The notes under the pieces were generated by a model. That model ran no database searches. It was not told the DNA's origin and saw nothing but the letters and a program-made list of their open reading frames with translations. DNA of 64,000 nucleotides from JANRKF01 sp033763575. Lineage in GTDB: Bacteria > Pseudomonadota > Alphaproteobacteria > Rickettsiales > SXRF01. Shown one piece after another: positions 1-7,381 of the stretch (positions are counted from its first letter, which is position 1; each line of letters begins with the position of its first letter). A program made the translations under genes and the position numbers. The stretch covers positions 62,001 to 126,000 of the forward strand of contig JANRKF010000026.1 in the NCBI GenBank assembly GCA_033763575.1, read 5' to 3'.

Positions 1-56
1 GCTGTAATTAATGTCTGGCCCATCCGGCCAAGGCAGCCTGCAATCGCAATTTTCAT
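1..56 (-). CDS. dapB: 4-hydroxy-tetrahydrodipicolinate reductase, N-terminus only
   Basis: Only the first 18 codons lie in the window; the rest runs off the left edge. They read MKIAIAGCLGRMGQTLIT, which contains the GCxGRMG dinucleotide-binding loop that opens DapB, the NAD(P)H-dependent reductase of lysine and diaminopimelate synthesis. A strong ribosome binding site (GAGGAG) sits seven bases or less upstream of the ATG at 56. It lies downstream of dnaJ on the same strand, separated by a palindromic repeat. The identification rests on this short N-terminal match and on the gene order. Confidence 0.8.
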   Translation of the reverse strand, partial: MKIAIAGCLGRMGQTLIT

Positions 57-66
57 AGATTCTCCT

Positions 67-157
67 CGTCATTGCGAGCGTAGCGAAGCAATCCAGAAAA
101 TCAAGGTGGGATTGGCAAGATGGATTGCCACGTCGCCTATGGCTCCTCGCAATGACG
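67..157. repeat. Palindromic intergenic repeat, GTCATTGCGAG family, copy 1
   Basis: A 91-bp element bounded by perfect 12-bp inverted ends, CGTCATTGCGAG and CTCGCAATGACG. Inside, the pieces GCAATCC and GGATTGCC are also inverted. It fills the dnaJ-dapB gap. The triplet CCT flanks both sides, possibly a short target duplication. A second copy lies at 37164-37253. Confidence 0.85.
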
Positions 158-158
158 C

Positions 159-1313
159 CTATTCGCGGGTTCCCCAGAATTCCTTCATCTTCGAGAAGAA
201 TTTTTCGCTTTGCGGGCTGGTGTGGCTTTCATCATCCAGCTTTTCGAATTCCTTGAGCAGCTCGCGTTGTTTTTTGGAAAGCTTGGTCGGGGTTTCGATC
301 TGCGCGTGCAGATACATATCGCCACGGTGGCTGCTGCGTAAAACTGAGAAACCCTTGCCCTTCACGCGGAACTGGTGGCCCGCCTGCGTGCCTTCCGGAA
401 TGGTAACTTTCACCCTGCTGCCGTCGATGGTCGGCATTTCGACGCTGCCGCCCATGATGGCGGTGGTCATTTTGATCGGCACGGTGCAATGGATGTCGGC
501 GCCTTCGCGCTCGAAGATCGGGTGGGGTTTGACCGCGAGGAAGATGTAGAGATCGCCGGACGGGCCGCCGCGTGCGCCCGCCTCGCCTTCCCCGGCCAGC
601 CGGATGCGGGTGCCTTCCTCCACGCCCGCCGGGATATTGACCGAGAGGGTTTTTTCCTTGCGGGTGCGCCCGGTGCCCGCGCAGTTTTTGCAGGGGTTTT
701 TGATGACCTTGCCGCTTCCCTGGCAGCTATGGCAGGTGCGCTCGACGGTGAAAAATCCCTGGCTGGCGCGCACGCGGCCCACGCCGCCGCACGCCCCGCA
801 CATTTCCGGCTTGGAGCCTTTTTCCGCGCCTGAGCCGTGACATACTTCGCAGGAAACTGCCGTCGTCACCTTGATCGATTCATTTTTGCCTTTGAAAGCT
901 TCTTCCAGCGAGATTTGCAGGTTATAGCGCAAATCGGCGCCACGCGCTGCCTGTTGCTGTCCGCTAGCGCGCCGTCCGCCGCCACCACCAAACGCGCCGC
1001 CGAACAAATCCTCGAAAATATCGGAGAAGCTGCCGGAGAAATCAAACCCGCCTGCGCCCGCTCCACCTGCACCACCCATGCCGCCTTCAAACGCGGCATG
1101 TCCCATGCGGTCATAGGCCGCACGTTTTTGCGGGTCGGAAAGAATGTCGTAAGCGTGGGATGCTTCCTTGAATTTTTCCTCGGCTTTTTTATCGCCGGGG
1201 TTGCGGTCGGGATGCAGCTGCATGGCGAGCTTGCGATAGGCTTTTTTCAGCTCATCGTCACTGGCGTTTTTGGCAACGCCGAGCACTTCATAGAAATCTT
1301 TTTTATCGGCCAT
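159..1313 (-). CDS. dnaJ: Chaperone protein DnaJ (Hsp40)
   Basis: Co-chaperone that delivers unfolded clients to DnaK and stimulates its ATPase. The 384-residue product has the full class I layout: a J domain with the HPD motif near residues 34-36, a Gly/Phe-rich linker at about 75-130, four CxxCxGxG zinc motifs at about 155-230 (for example CEVCHGSG and CHSCQGSG), and the C-terminal substrate-binding domains. I start it at the ATG at 1313 (MADKKDFYEVLG), where the family normally begins. An in-frame ATG at 1352 would only add residues encoded by a heptamer repeat. No clear Shine-Dalgarno is visible at 1313, so translation may depend on coupling to dnaK, which ends 72 bases upstream. Confidence 0.95.
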   Translation of the reverse strand: MADKKDFYEVLGVAKNASDDELKKAYRKLAMQLHPDRNPGDKKAEEKFKEASHAYDILSDPQKRAAYDRMGHAAFEGGMGGAGGAGAGGFDFSGSFSDIFEDLFGGAFGGGGGRRASGQQQAARGADLRYNLQISLEEAFKGKNESIKVTTAVSCEVCHGSGAEKGSKPEMCGACGGVGRVRASQGFFTVERTCHSCQGSGKVIKNPCKNCAGTGRTRKEKTLSVNIPAGVEEGTRIRLAGEGEAGARGGPSGDLYIFLAVKPHPIFEREGADIHCTVPIKMTTAIMGGSVEMPTIDGSRVKVTIPEGTQAGHQFRVKGKGFSVLRSSHRGDMYLHAQIETPTKLSKKQRELLKEFEKLDDESHTSPQSEKFFSKMKEFWGTRE

Positions 1314-1331
1314 GGGAGAATAATGGTGGTT

Positions 1332-1377
1332 GGTTGATGGTTGATAGTGCAATTACCATCAACCATCAACGATCAAC
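1332..1377. repeat. Inverted 7-base repeat array between dnaK and dnaJ
   Basis: GGTTGAT occurs twice in tandem (1332-1345). It is followed by an 11-base loop and then CATCAAC, CATCAAC and GATCAAC (1357-1377). The two arms pair over at least 12 bp, giving a hairpin in the dnaK-dnaJ transcript just upstream of the dnaJ start. It could affect the ratio of the two proteins; that is inference. Confidence 0.75.
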
Positions 1378-1385
1378 TGACTATT

Positions 1386-3329
1386 TCAGCCGTTATTTTT
1401 CTTTTTGTTTTCTTCGACTTCCTCGAAATCGGCATCGACGACGGTGCCGCCATCCTCCGCCGAAGCGGTTGCGCCGTCATTGCTGTCGGTTGCCTGCTGC
1501 GCTCCTTGCGCTTTCTCCTGCTCAGCTTTATAGAGCGCTTCGCCGAGTTTCATGCTCGATTGCGTGAGCGTCTGGGTGGCGGTTTCGATACGCGAGGCAT
1601 CATCGGAGGCCACGGCTTCTTTGAGGCTCGCCGCATCTTTTTCGATCTGCTCCTTGTCGGCAGCGGGGATTTTATCGCCCTGTTCCTTCAGGTTTTTCTC
1701 GATCGAATGCAGCAGGCTTTCCGCCTGGTTTTTGGCTTCCACCGCCGCACGGCGTTTTTTATCGGCTTCGGCATTGGCTTCGCCTTCTTTCACCATGCGC
1801 TCGATGTCGGCGTCGCTCAAGCCGCCGCTCGCCTGGATGCGAATCTGCTGCTCCTTGCCGGTTGCTTTATCTTTGGCGCTGACATTCACGATGCCGTTGG
1901 CGTCGATGTCGAACGTCACTTCGATTTGCGGCATGCCGCGTGCGGCCGGGGGCAGGCCCACCAAATCAAACTGGCCGAGCAGCTTGTTATCCGCCGCCAT
2001 TTCACGCTCGCCCTGGAAGACGCGGATGGTAACCGCCGTCTGGTTATCATCAGCGGTGGAGAAGGTCTGCGATTTCTTAGTTGGGATGGTGGTGTTGCGG
2101 TCGATAAGACGCGTAAACACGCCGCCCAGCGTTTCGATACCGAGCGAGAGCGGGGTCACGTCGAGCAGCAGCACGTCTTTCACGTCGCCTTTTAACACCG
2201 CCCCCTGAATGGCCGCGCCCATGGCGACGACTTCATCCGGGTTCACGCCTTTATGCGGTTCCTTGCCGAAGAAGTTCTTCACCGCTTCGATCACTTTCGG
2301 CATGCGGGTCATGCCACCCACCAGAATCACCTCGTCGATCTGGCTGGCCGAGATACCGGCATCTTTCAGCGCGTTTTTGCACGGCTCGATGGTTTTGGCG
2401 ATCAGATCATCGACCAGCGATTCGAGCTTGGCGCGGGAAAGCTTGATGTTTAAGTGTTTCGGACCATTCTGGTCGGCGGTGATGAAGGGCAGGTTCACAT
2501 CGGTCTGCATCGAGTTCGACAGCTCGATTTTCGCTTTTTCCGCCGCTTCTTTGAGGCGCTGCAGGGCGAGCTTATCGCCGCGCAGGTCAATGCCTTGTTC
2601 TTTTTTGAATTCGTCGGCGAGGAAATCGATCACGCGCATGTCGAAATCTTCACCGCCAAGGAACGTATCGCCACCCGTGGCTTTCACTTCGAACACGCCA
2701 TCTTCGATATCGAGAATGGACACGTCGAACGTGCCGCCGCCAAGGTCATACACGGCAACGGTTTTGGATTTTTTGGTGTCTTTATCGATGCCGTACGCAA
2801 GCGCTGCCGCGGTCGGCTCGTTGATGATGCGCAACACTTCGAGACCGGCGATTTTCCCGGCGTCTTTGGTGGCCTGCCGCTGGGCGTCGTTGAAATAGGC
2901 CGGCACGGTGATTACCGCCTGCGATACGCCTTCGCCAAGATAGGCTTCCGCCACCTCTTTCATTTTGGTGAGGATGAAGGCGGAAATCTGCGATGGCGAA
3001 TATTTTTCGCCGCGTGATTCCACCCATGCATCGCCATTATCGGCTTTGACGATTTTATAGGGAACGAGGCCCATGTCTTTTTTCACCATCGGGTCGGTGA
3101 AATTGCGGCCGATGAGGCGCTTGATGGCAAACAGGGTGTTTTCCGGGTTGGTCACGGCCTGGCGTTTCGCACCGTCGCCGACCAGCCGTTCGCCGGATTC
3201 GGTGAGCGCCACGATCGACGGCACAACGTTGCGGCCTTCCTGGCTGTGGATGACTTTTACCGAGCCGCCTTCCATGATGGCGACGCAGCTATTGGTGGTG
3301 CCTAAATCGATACCGATGACTTTACTCAT
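1386..3329 (-). CDS. dnaK: Chaperone protein DnaK (Hsp70)
   Basis: ATP-driven cytoplasmic chaperone of 647 residues, the usual length. The N-terminus carries the phosphate-binding loop GIDLGTTNSC. The nucleotide-binding domain shows DLGGGTFDVS and the GGMTRMPKV segment, followed by the substrate-binding domain (about 390-510) and a helical lid ending in an acidic and Asn-rich tail. The start at 3329 (MSKVIGIDLG) has AGGAG about eight bases upstream; a longer reading frame reaches 3350 but adds residues the family lacks. It forms an operon with dnaJ. No sigma-32 promoter is obvious in the upstream region. Confidence 0.97.
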   Translation of the reverse strand: MSKVIGIDLGTTNSCVAIMEGGSVKVIHSQEGRNVVPSIVALTESGERLVGDGAKRQAVTNPENTLFAIKRLIGRNFTDPMVKKDMGLVPYKIVKADNGDAWVESRGEKYSPSQISAFILTKMKEVAEAYLGEGVSQAVITVPAYFNDAQRQATKDAGKIAGLEVLRIINEPTAAALAYGIDKDTKKSKTVAVYDLGGGTFDVSILDIEDGVFEVKATGGDTFLGGEDFDMRVIDFLADEFKKEQGIDLRGDKLALQRLKEAAEKAKIELSNSMQTDVNLPFITADQNGPKHLNIKLSRAKLESLVDDLIAKTIEPCKNALKDAGISASQIDEVILVGGMTRMPKVIEAVKNFFGKEPHKGVNPDEVVAMGAAIQGAVLKGDVKDVLLLDVTPLSLGIETLGGVFTRLIDRNTTIPTKKSQTFSTADDNQTAVTIRVFQGEREMAADNKLLGQFDLVGLPPAARGMPQIEVTFDIDANGIVNVSAKDKATGKEQQIRIQASGGLSDADIERMVKEGEANAEADKKRRAAVEAKNQAESLLHSIEKNLKEQGDKIPAADKEQIEKDAASLKEAVASDDASRIETATQTLTQSSMKLGEALYKAEQEKAQGAQQATDSNDGATASAEDGGTVVDADFEEVEENKKKNNG

Positions 3330-3376
3330 ATGTTGCTCTCCTTTTTGCAAACTCTACTGCCACTGCAAATCTGCTT

Positions 3377-3444
3377 GCGATGGAGCCTCGCTCGGCTCGG
3401 TCATGTACTTGCATGTACATTCCCTTCGCCTCGGTTTCCATCGC
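3377..3444. repeat. Palindromic element upstream of dnaK
   Basis: GCGATGGA-G-CC at 3377-3387 pairs with GG-T-TTCCATCGC at 3433-3444 (one bulge). It encloses an inner hairpin TGTAC/GTACA around 3403-3420. This is a compact REP-like structure in the 320-bp gap between dnaK and the next gene. The rest of the gap (3445-3650) is AT-rich with no further recognisable gene; it should hold the dnaK promoter and that of the small gene at 3651. Confidence 0.7.
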
Positions 3445-3650
3445 TTCGCGCTTTATCGCGGCAGCGAGTTTTGTGTCGTGATGTGGTTTATTAAGTTAGA
3501 CGAAGGGGATATAAGGGCAAAAAATATGATTTCAAGCCCGGCCTTGCGTGTAAGAAAAAATATTTTTACAGAATAGTTAATTTATTAACTATTTATTAGT
3601 TATTAAGCTTCATTAATAGTCGTACATTCTTATTTCGGGGGAAATAATTC

Positions 3651-3932
3651 ATGACGAATGCAACTAAAATGGTAGAAGCAGCGCGGGAACTCTTAAGAAA
3701 TTCTGGATATTTTGTGGAGAATTTGTGGCATGTGGATGATATCCATTTTATTTGCGAACAGAACGACCTTCCCAAAGTGACCGATGCAGAAGCTCAGGAG
3801 ATATTCAAAATCGCGCATGAACAATTCGATGGCGAAAGCGGCCTTTCCTGGCCGCAACTGGAAAAAGCGCTGAATACCTACCTACTCAGGAAGGCGCTGC
3901 TGGAAGGGTTGTGCGCGGCGAAGGCGGGGTAG
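3651..3932 (+). CDS. Small protein of unknown function
   Basis: A 93-residue product that I do not recognise. It is soluble and probably helical, with no signal peptide or membrane segment. The middle is acidic (ICEQNDLPKVTDAEAQEIFK) and the end reads LLRKALLEGLCAAKAG. A GGGG-containing Shine-Dalgarno precedes the ATG by about eight bases, and the upstream region is AT-rich as for a promoter. Codon use looks a little more AT-rich than in the neighbours. It is convergent with rpmE, with three bases between the two stop codons. It is probably a real gene, judging by the ribosome binding site and by how neatly it fits the gap. Confidence 0.65.
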   Translation: MTNATKMVEAARELLRNSGYFVENLWHVDDIHFICEQNDLPKVTDAEAQEIFKIAHEQFDGESGLSWPQLEKALNTYLLRKALLEGLCAAKAG

Positions 3933-3935
3933 CGA

Positions 3936-4196
3936 TTACTTCGCTTCGTCTTTTTTATCTTCTGGTTTTGCAGCGCCTTTAACCGCGCCGAAGCTGCCGA
4001 ACTTGTTCTGGAATTTTTCCATCTGGCCGGTTTTACGCAGATTGATGCCGCCGACCCATGCCGGATGCGTTTTCGGATCCACATCGAGCAGCAGCGTATC
4101 GCCTTCTTTACCCCAGGTGGAGCGGCTTTCATATTTGAAACCATCCGACATCTGGATGAAGATTTTATGGTAGTCCGGGTGAATGTTCGCTTTCAT
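3936..4196 (-). CDS. rpmE: 50S ribosomal protein L31
   Basis: Large-subunit ribosomal protein, 86 residues. The N-terminus MKANIHPDYHKI and the motif STWGKEGDTLLLDVDPKTHPAW are typical L31. It is the cysteine-free form, with no CxxC zinc site, so it should not depend on zinc. The C-terminus has a charged extension (KPEDKKDEAK). It stands alone with about 160 bases of free sequence upstream before the tRNA gene. Confidence 0.93.
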   Translation of the reverse strand: MKANIHPDYHKIFIQMSDGFKYESRSTWGKEGDTLLLDVDPKTHPAWVGGINLRKTGQMEKFQNKFGSFGAVKGAAKPEDKKDEAK

Positions 4197-4296
4197 GACA
4201 GGCTCATTTCTAATGTTCAGGGGCCACGTGATTAGCCCAAGCGCCCGGTAATTTCAAGCAGAATCGTCCCGTTTTCCCTAACTTTCCCGAAAAAAC

Positions 4297-4325
4297 TTGA
4301 AAAACAAGTCACTAGCCGTTACACG
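4297..4325 (+). promoter_or_regulatory. Possible promoter for the tRNA gene
   Basis: TTGAAA at 4297-4302, 17 bases, then TACACG at 4320-4325. The -35 is good and the -10 is poor. It lies about 33 bases upstream of the tRNA. Weak support. Confidence 0.25.
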
Positions 4326-4332
4326 GCATGGG

Positions 4333-4350
4333 TCCCCGCCTACATGGGGA
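4333..4350. repeat. Short hairpin repeat TCCCCGCCTACATGGGGA
   Basis: TCCCC and GGGGA arms around the loop GCCTACAT. It resembles the better-paired ATCCCCGC/GCGGGGAT hairpin at 37493-37512 (the opposite-strand reading has GCCTGCG in place of GCCTACA). Probably a degenerate copy of the same small repeat. Confidence 0.45.
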
Positions 4351-4357
4351 TTGGCAT

Positions 4358-4433
4358 GGGGGGATAGCTCAGCGGTTAGAGCAGGGCGCTCATAACGCCT
4401 TGGCCGGGGGTTCAAATCCCTCTCCCCCCACCA
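4358..4433 (+). tRNA. tRNA with anticodon CAT, probably tRNA-Ile2 (lysidine type)
   Basis: A 76-base cloverleaf with the CCA end encoded. It has a 7-bp acceptor stem GGGGGGA/TCCCCCC, D arm GCTC/GAGC, anticodon stem GGGCG/CGCCT with loop CTCATAA, and T arm GGGGG/CCCTC with TTCAAAT. The 1-72 pair is G-C, so it is not the initiator. The short D loop (AGCGGTTA) and the TTGGCC variable region resemble tRNA-Ile2, whose C34 is modified by TilS to read AUA, more than elongator tRNA-Met. The Ile2 versus Met choice is my inference. Confidence 0.9.
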
Positions 4434-4486
4434 CGCTTCGCCTTCGGCTTCGGGTGTCTACTAAACGACTTTGAGGGAGTAGAATT

Positions 4487-5326
4487 ATGCAACAATCACG
4501 TATGACACGGGCAGAGACGTCTGCAATCATAGCGCCTGCACAGCGGGTGGAATTTAATCGGGATGGATTCTTAATATTGCGTGGCGCACTTAAAGAAGCT
4601 GCGGCTTTTCACGCCCTTATAAACGAGCTGGAGAATTATGCGCGAACCTTCGCGACGGATTTTAGTTTATCGAATCCTGCCTCCGTGCTGGCGCTTGCTG
4701 CAGACGATCGCACGACGCTTTATTGCGGCCTGCGTTACCTGCCCAGTCTCTACCGTTTTGTTAGTGACGATCTGATCCTTTCGATCTCGCGGGCGCTGGG
4801 GATTGCATTTCCGGGCATCGAACTGTTCAACAATATCCGCATGGATCTGCCGGGTGAAGACCAATATTTGTTCCAGTGGCATCAGGACATCACCTATAAC
4901 CTCGGCTCAGCCAACTGCCTGACCTACTGGATCCCGCTATCGAAAACCGGGGCGCATTACGGCGGCATCGAGGTCATTCCCGGCAGCCATAAGCGCGGCA
5001 TATGGCCGTGCGAGGTGGTGAACCCGCAAGGCAAAAGCGGCTTACTTACGACACGCGATATCGTGATTACGGAGCAGCCGCAAACGCCACCCGTCACCTT
5101 GGAGACGGAATTCGGAGACCTTGTCGTATTCTCGCAAATGCTGCTGCACAAAAGCCTGTCCAATCGCAGCGATAACGTGCGTTGGACGGTGCAGATACGT
5201 CACAGCGATTTTATGGAACCCTATTTCCGCCACGCCGCATTCCCCATGGGCGACCTGACGACGCTGGATAAAACCAGCTATCTGGAAGAGTGGACCAAAG
5301 ACCACGGTCAGGATCACCCGAAGTAA
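4487..5326 (+). CDS. Phytanoyl-CoA dioxygenase (PhyH) family protein
   Basis: A 279-residue Fe(II)/2-oxoglutarate-dependent oxygenase of the PhyH type. The metal-binding HxD is in FQWHQDITY (H132, D134). The distal histidine is in MLLHKSLSN (about residue 221), followed by an arginine-rich strand VRWTVQIR that would hold 2-oxoglutarate. In surface-polysaccharide clusters such enzymes are thought to hydroxylate a sugar, lipid or amino-acid substituent; the substrate here is unknown. The ATG at 4487 has GGGAG upstream. It opens the glycan locus, just after the tRNA, and overlaps the next gene tail to tail by 13 bases. Confidence 0.85.
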   Translation: MQQSRMTRAETSAIIAPAQRVEFNRDGFLILRGALKEAAAFHALINELENYARTFATDFSLSNPASVLALAADDRTTLYCGLRYLPSLYRFVSDDLILSISRALGIAFPGIELFNNIRMDLPGEDQYLFQWHQDITYNLGSANCLTYWIPLSKTGAHYGGIEVIPGSHKRGIWPCEVVNPQGKSGLLTTRDIVITEQPQTPPVTLETEFGDLVVFSQMLLHKSLSNRSDNVRWTVQIRHSDFMEPYFRHAAFPMGDLTTLDKTSYLEEWTKDHGQDHPK

Positions 5327-6444
5327 GGTTTGATGTCGCCGATAAGTTTGCGCACGAAATTCCTCGGCAGGTGGATTTCTGCGATCGGCTCAGGATTGAG
5401 AAAAGCAGGAAAAGCTCTGTAAACTCTGTGGTCACGCCGTATTTCTTTTGCACATTTACCCGGAGAAGGCTGTGAGATCATGGGGGCATTGATGGCGGGG
5501 TCGTGAATGGAGGTGGTGGGATTTGCTAGCACATGGTCGGTGAAATAATTGAAGGTGCTGGGCAGCATCTCGCGGCTGAAATGGCAGGCGTGGATCAGGT
5601 CCACGGTGCGTTCAAGACTGGTTTGGTCGAGGGTGCTTGCCGGGCGGAGAAACGCTAAAAGCTTGTCACGATAGGCAAGATATTCGGAGAAAAACTTTTG
5701 CGGCGATTCCAGCATCGCGTATAGGGGATGACCCATCAAATGCAGTGTGTCCTTGCGGCGCAGACAATAAATCATCGGCAATCTTTTGATTTTACCAGTG
5801 AGTGCCGCGATGCCCGACCAGAGGAATTCATTGAACATGAAATTCAAATCCGGTGTAAAATTATCGCTAATGGCTTGCATGGTTTGGGTGCGGAAGACTG
5901 CCCAGCATACCGGCTGGTAGCGGCGCATCAATGCGTTCAAACGCATCAGCGGATCGTCAGCATCGATAGAAGGAGTAAAATTATCGATTCTAAGAAGCTT
6001 GATTGCTTCGGCCTCTTCACTGAACTTCACATTATAACCATGGCAGGCGCTGTATTCAGGGTTCTGCCACAAGAATCCTCCGGCTTTTTTGATCGCATCG
6101 GACAGGCTAACATCGTCGGCGGCGCACATGGCGACCAGCGGCGTCTTCAGCTGTTTGATGCCTTCGCGCAATTTACTAAAGAACGGCGTATCTTCGCTAA
6201 ATTCGAATACCTGCAGATTAAGGTTCGGATACTCACCCGGTAAACATGTTGCTCGGTTGCCTGACAAGAGCAGCATGACCGGATAATGGACTTCCATCGT
6301 GCTGAAATAACTAAGCAACGCCGCCAGTTGGGAAGCCTCTCCCTTGAAAGGAATCAGGATTGTAAGGCTATCCAGTGGTGCATCCGGGATGAGGCTCAAT
6401 TCCGCCTGTGGGTCCGCACGTTTTTTTTTGCATCCAAATAACAT
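5314..6444 (-). CDS. GT-A-type glycosyltransferase-like protein
   Basis: A 376-residue soluble protein. Residues from about 25 read SLTILIPFKGEASQLAALLS, the opening beta-alpha unit of family-2-like glycosyltransferases. MCAADDVSLSDA (about 110-120) stands where the metal-binding DxD is expected. The later WSGIAALTGKIKRLP and YCLRRKDTLHLMGHP fit the acceptor half. This resembles the TIGR00180-type transferases. It is probably a sugar transferase for the surface glycan, but donor and acceptor cannot be told. The ATG at 6444 lacks a good ribosome binding site, and a run of nine T/A bases lies at the start of the gene. It follows the 6454-7266 gene by nine bases on the same strand. Confidence 0.7.
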   Translation of the reverse strand: MLFGCKKKRADPQAELSLIPDAPLDSLTILIPFKGEASQLAALLSYFSTMEVHYPVMLLLSGNRATCLPGEYPNLNLQVFEFSEDTPFFSKLREGIKQLKTPLVAMCAADDVSLSDAIKKAGGFLWQNPEYSACHGYNVKFSEEAEAIKLLRIDNFTPSIDADDPLMRLNALMRRYQPVCWAVFRTQTMQAISDNFTPDLNFMFNEFLWSGIAALTGKIKRLPMIYCLRRKDTLHLMGHPLYAMLESPQKFFSEYLAYRDKLLAFLRPASTLDQTSLERTVDLIHACHFSREMLPSTFNYFTDHVLANPTTSIHDPAINAPMISQPSPGKCAKEIRRDHRVYRAFPAFLNPEPIAEIHLPRNFVRKLIGDIKPYFG

Positions 6445-6453
6445 CGTATTTTT

Positions 6454-7266
6454 CTAGCTTATCCGTTTTAAAAAGCCATCGGGCGATGCGGTGAGTAGTA
6501 GTTTGTTTTCGATAGATTTGTCTATTTCAAAAATAGCATTCGTCTTTCCTTCTTCCTGACGGCGGAGATATTCCCATACGGCGGTGCGGGGGTTATTTCC
6601 TTGCGCCCAGGGCCTGTTGGAAAATAGCCCGTCCGGCAGCGTTTCCACAATGGTATCGAACACGAGGCAGTAACTGCCGACCGAAACCAGTGGCGCGTAG
6701 GCTTCGAGCTCCGCCAGCACATGCGCGTGCGTGTGGTGCGAATCAAGGCAGACCAGAATTTTCTTGTAGTTTGCGGCTATTTTTTTCACCTGTGCGATGG
6801 TCGCCTCATCAATGCTTGACCCTTCCACCATGGTAATCATATGCGCGAGCGGGTGCGCTTCAATGGCTGCACGGTTGTGGGTGCGTATGTCGATATCGAT
6901 GCCGAGCACGCAGCGCGGCGTTTCTTTCGGGTTGAGCGCGGTGCCTTGCGTGGCTGCCTCGCAATAATCGAGCATGGCAAGCATCGAGGCGCTCAAAATA
7001 AGCGAGCCGCCATGTGCGATGCCGGTCTCAATAATCAGATCGGGTTTCACCGCCCAGATGATTTCCTGCAAGGCGACCATATCGCCGGGCAATTGGATGA
7101 CGGGACGCCCCAGCCAGGAAAAATTATACATGTAATGCTGCTCGAACGCCCGCGTGAGCCACTGGGTAGAGGTTTTTTGCCAGTCCGCATCGGTGGGATA
7201 AGCCACGATTCGCGTTGCTTTTTCTTCTTCAAATGCAGTGATGGGATCGGGGTGCGGAGTGGTCAC
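6454..7266 (-). CDS. Cephalosporin hydroxylase (CmcI) family protein
   Basis: A 270-residue protein of the CmcI/rhamnosyl O-methyltransferase family (SAM-binding Rossmann fold). Visible family features are QLPGDMVALQEII, the SAM-site-like strand LIIETGIAHGGSL, VLGIDIDIRTHN, and LVCLDSHHTHAHVLAEL, where acidic and histidine residues bind metal in CmcI. In glycan loci these proteins probably methylate or hydroxylate a sugar. The start is a GTG at 7266 with GAGG five bases upstream. It is transcribed together with the downstream glycosyltransferase-like gene and divergently from the carbamoyltransferase. Confidence 0.82.
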   Translation of the reverse strand: MTTPHPDPITAFEEEKATRIVAYPTDADWQKTSTQWLTRAFEQHYMYNFSWLGRPVIQLPGDMVALQEIIWAVKPDLIIETGIAHGGSLILSASMLAMLDYCEAATQGTALNPKETPRCVLGIDIDIRTHNRAAIEAHPLAHMITMVEGSSIDEATIAQVKKIAANYKKILVCLDSHHTHAHVLAELEAYAPLVSVGSYCLVFDTIVETLPDGLFSNRPWAQGNNPRTAVWEYLRRQEEGKTNAIFEIDKSIENKLLLTASPDGFLKRIS

Positions 7267-7381
7267 AAATACCTCTAAAATAGCCTTATTTTTGGTTTAG
7301 TTAGTGCGGACCGTCAAGTCTTACTTGATTAATCCACGGCAATCTCTATCAATGGCCACTACAGGAGACTTTCACAACAAA

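Noticed and set aside
4358..4433. Initiator tRNA-fMet
   Set aside because: The first base pair of the acceptor stem is G-C, whereas bacterial initiator tRNA has an unpaired 1-72 position, and the three GC pairs typical of its anticodon stem are not present in the right place.
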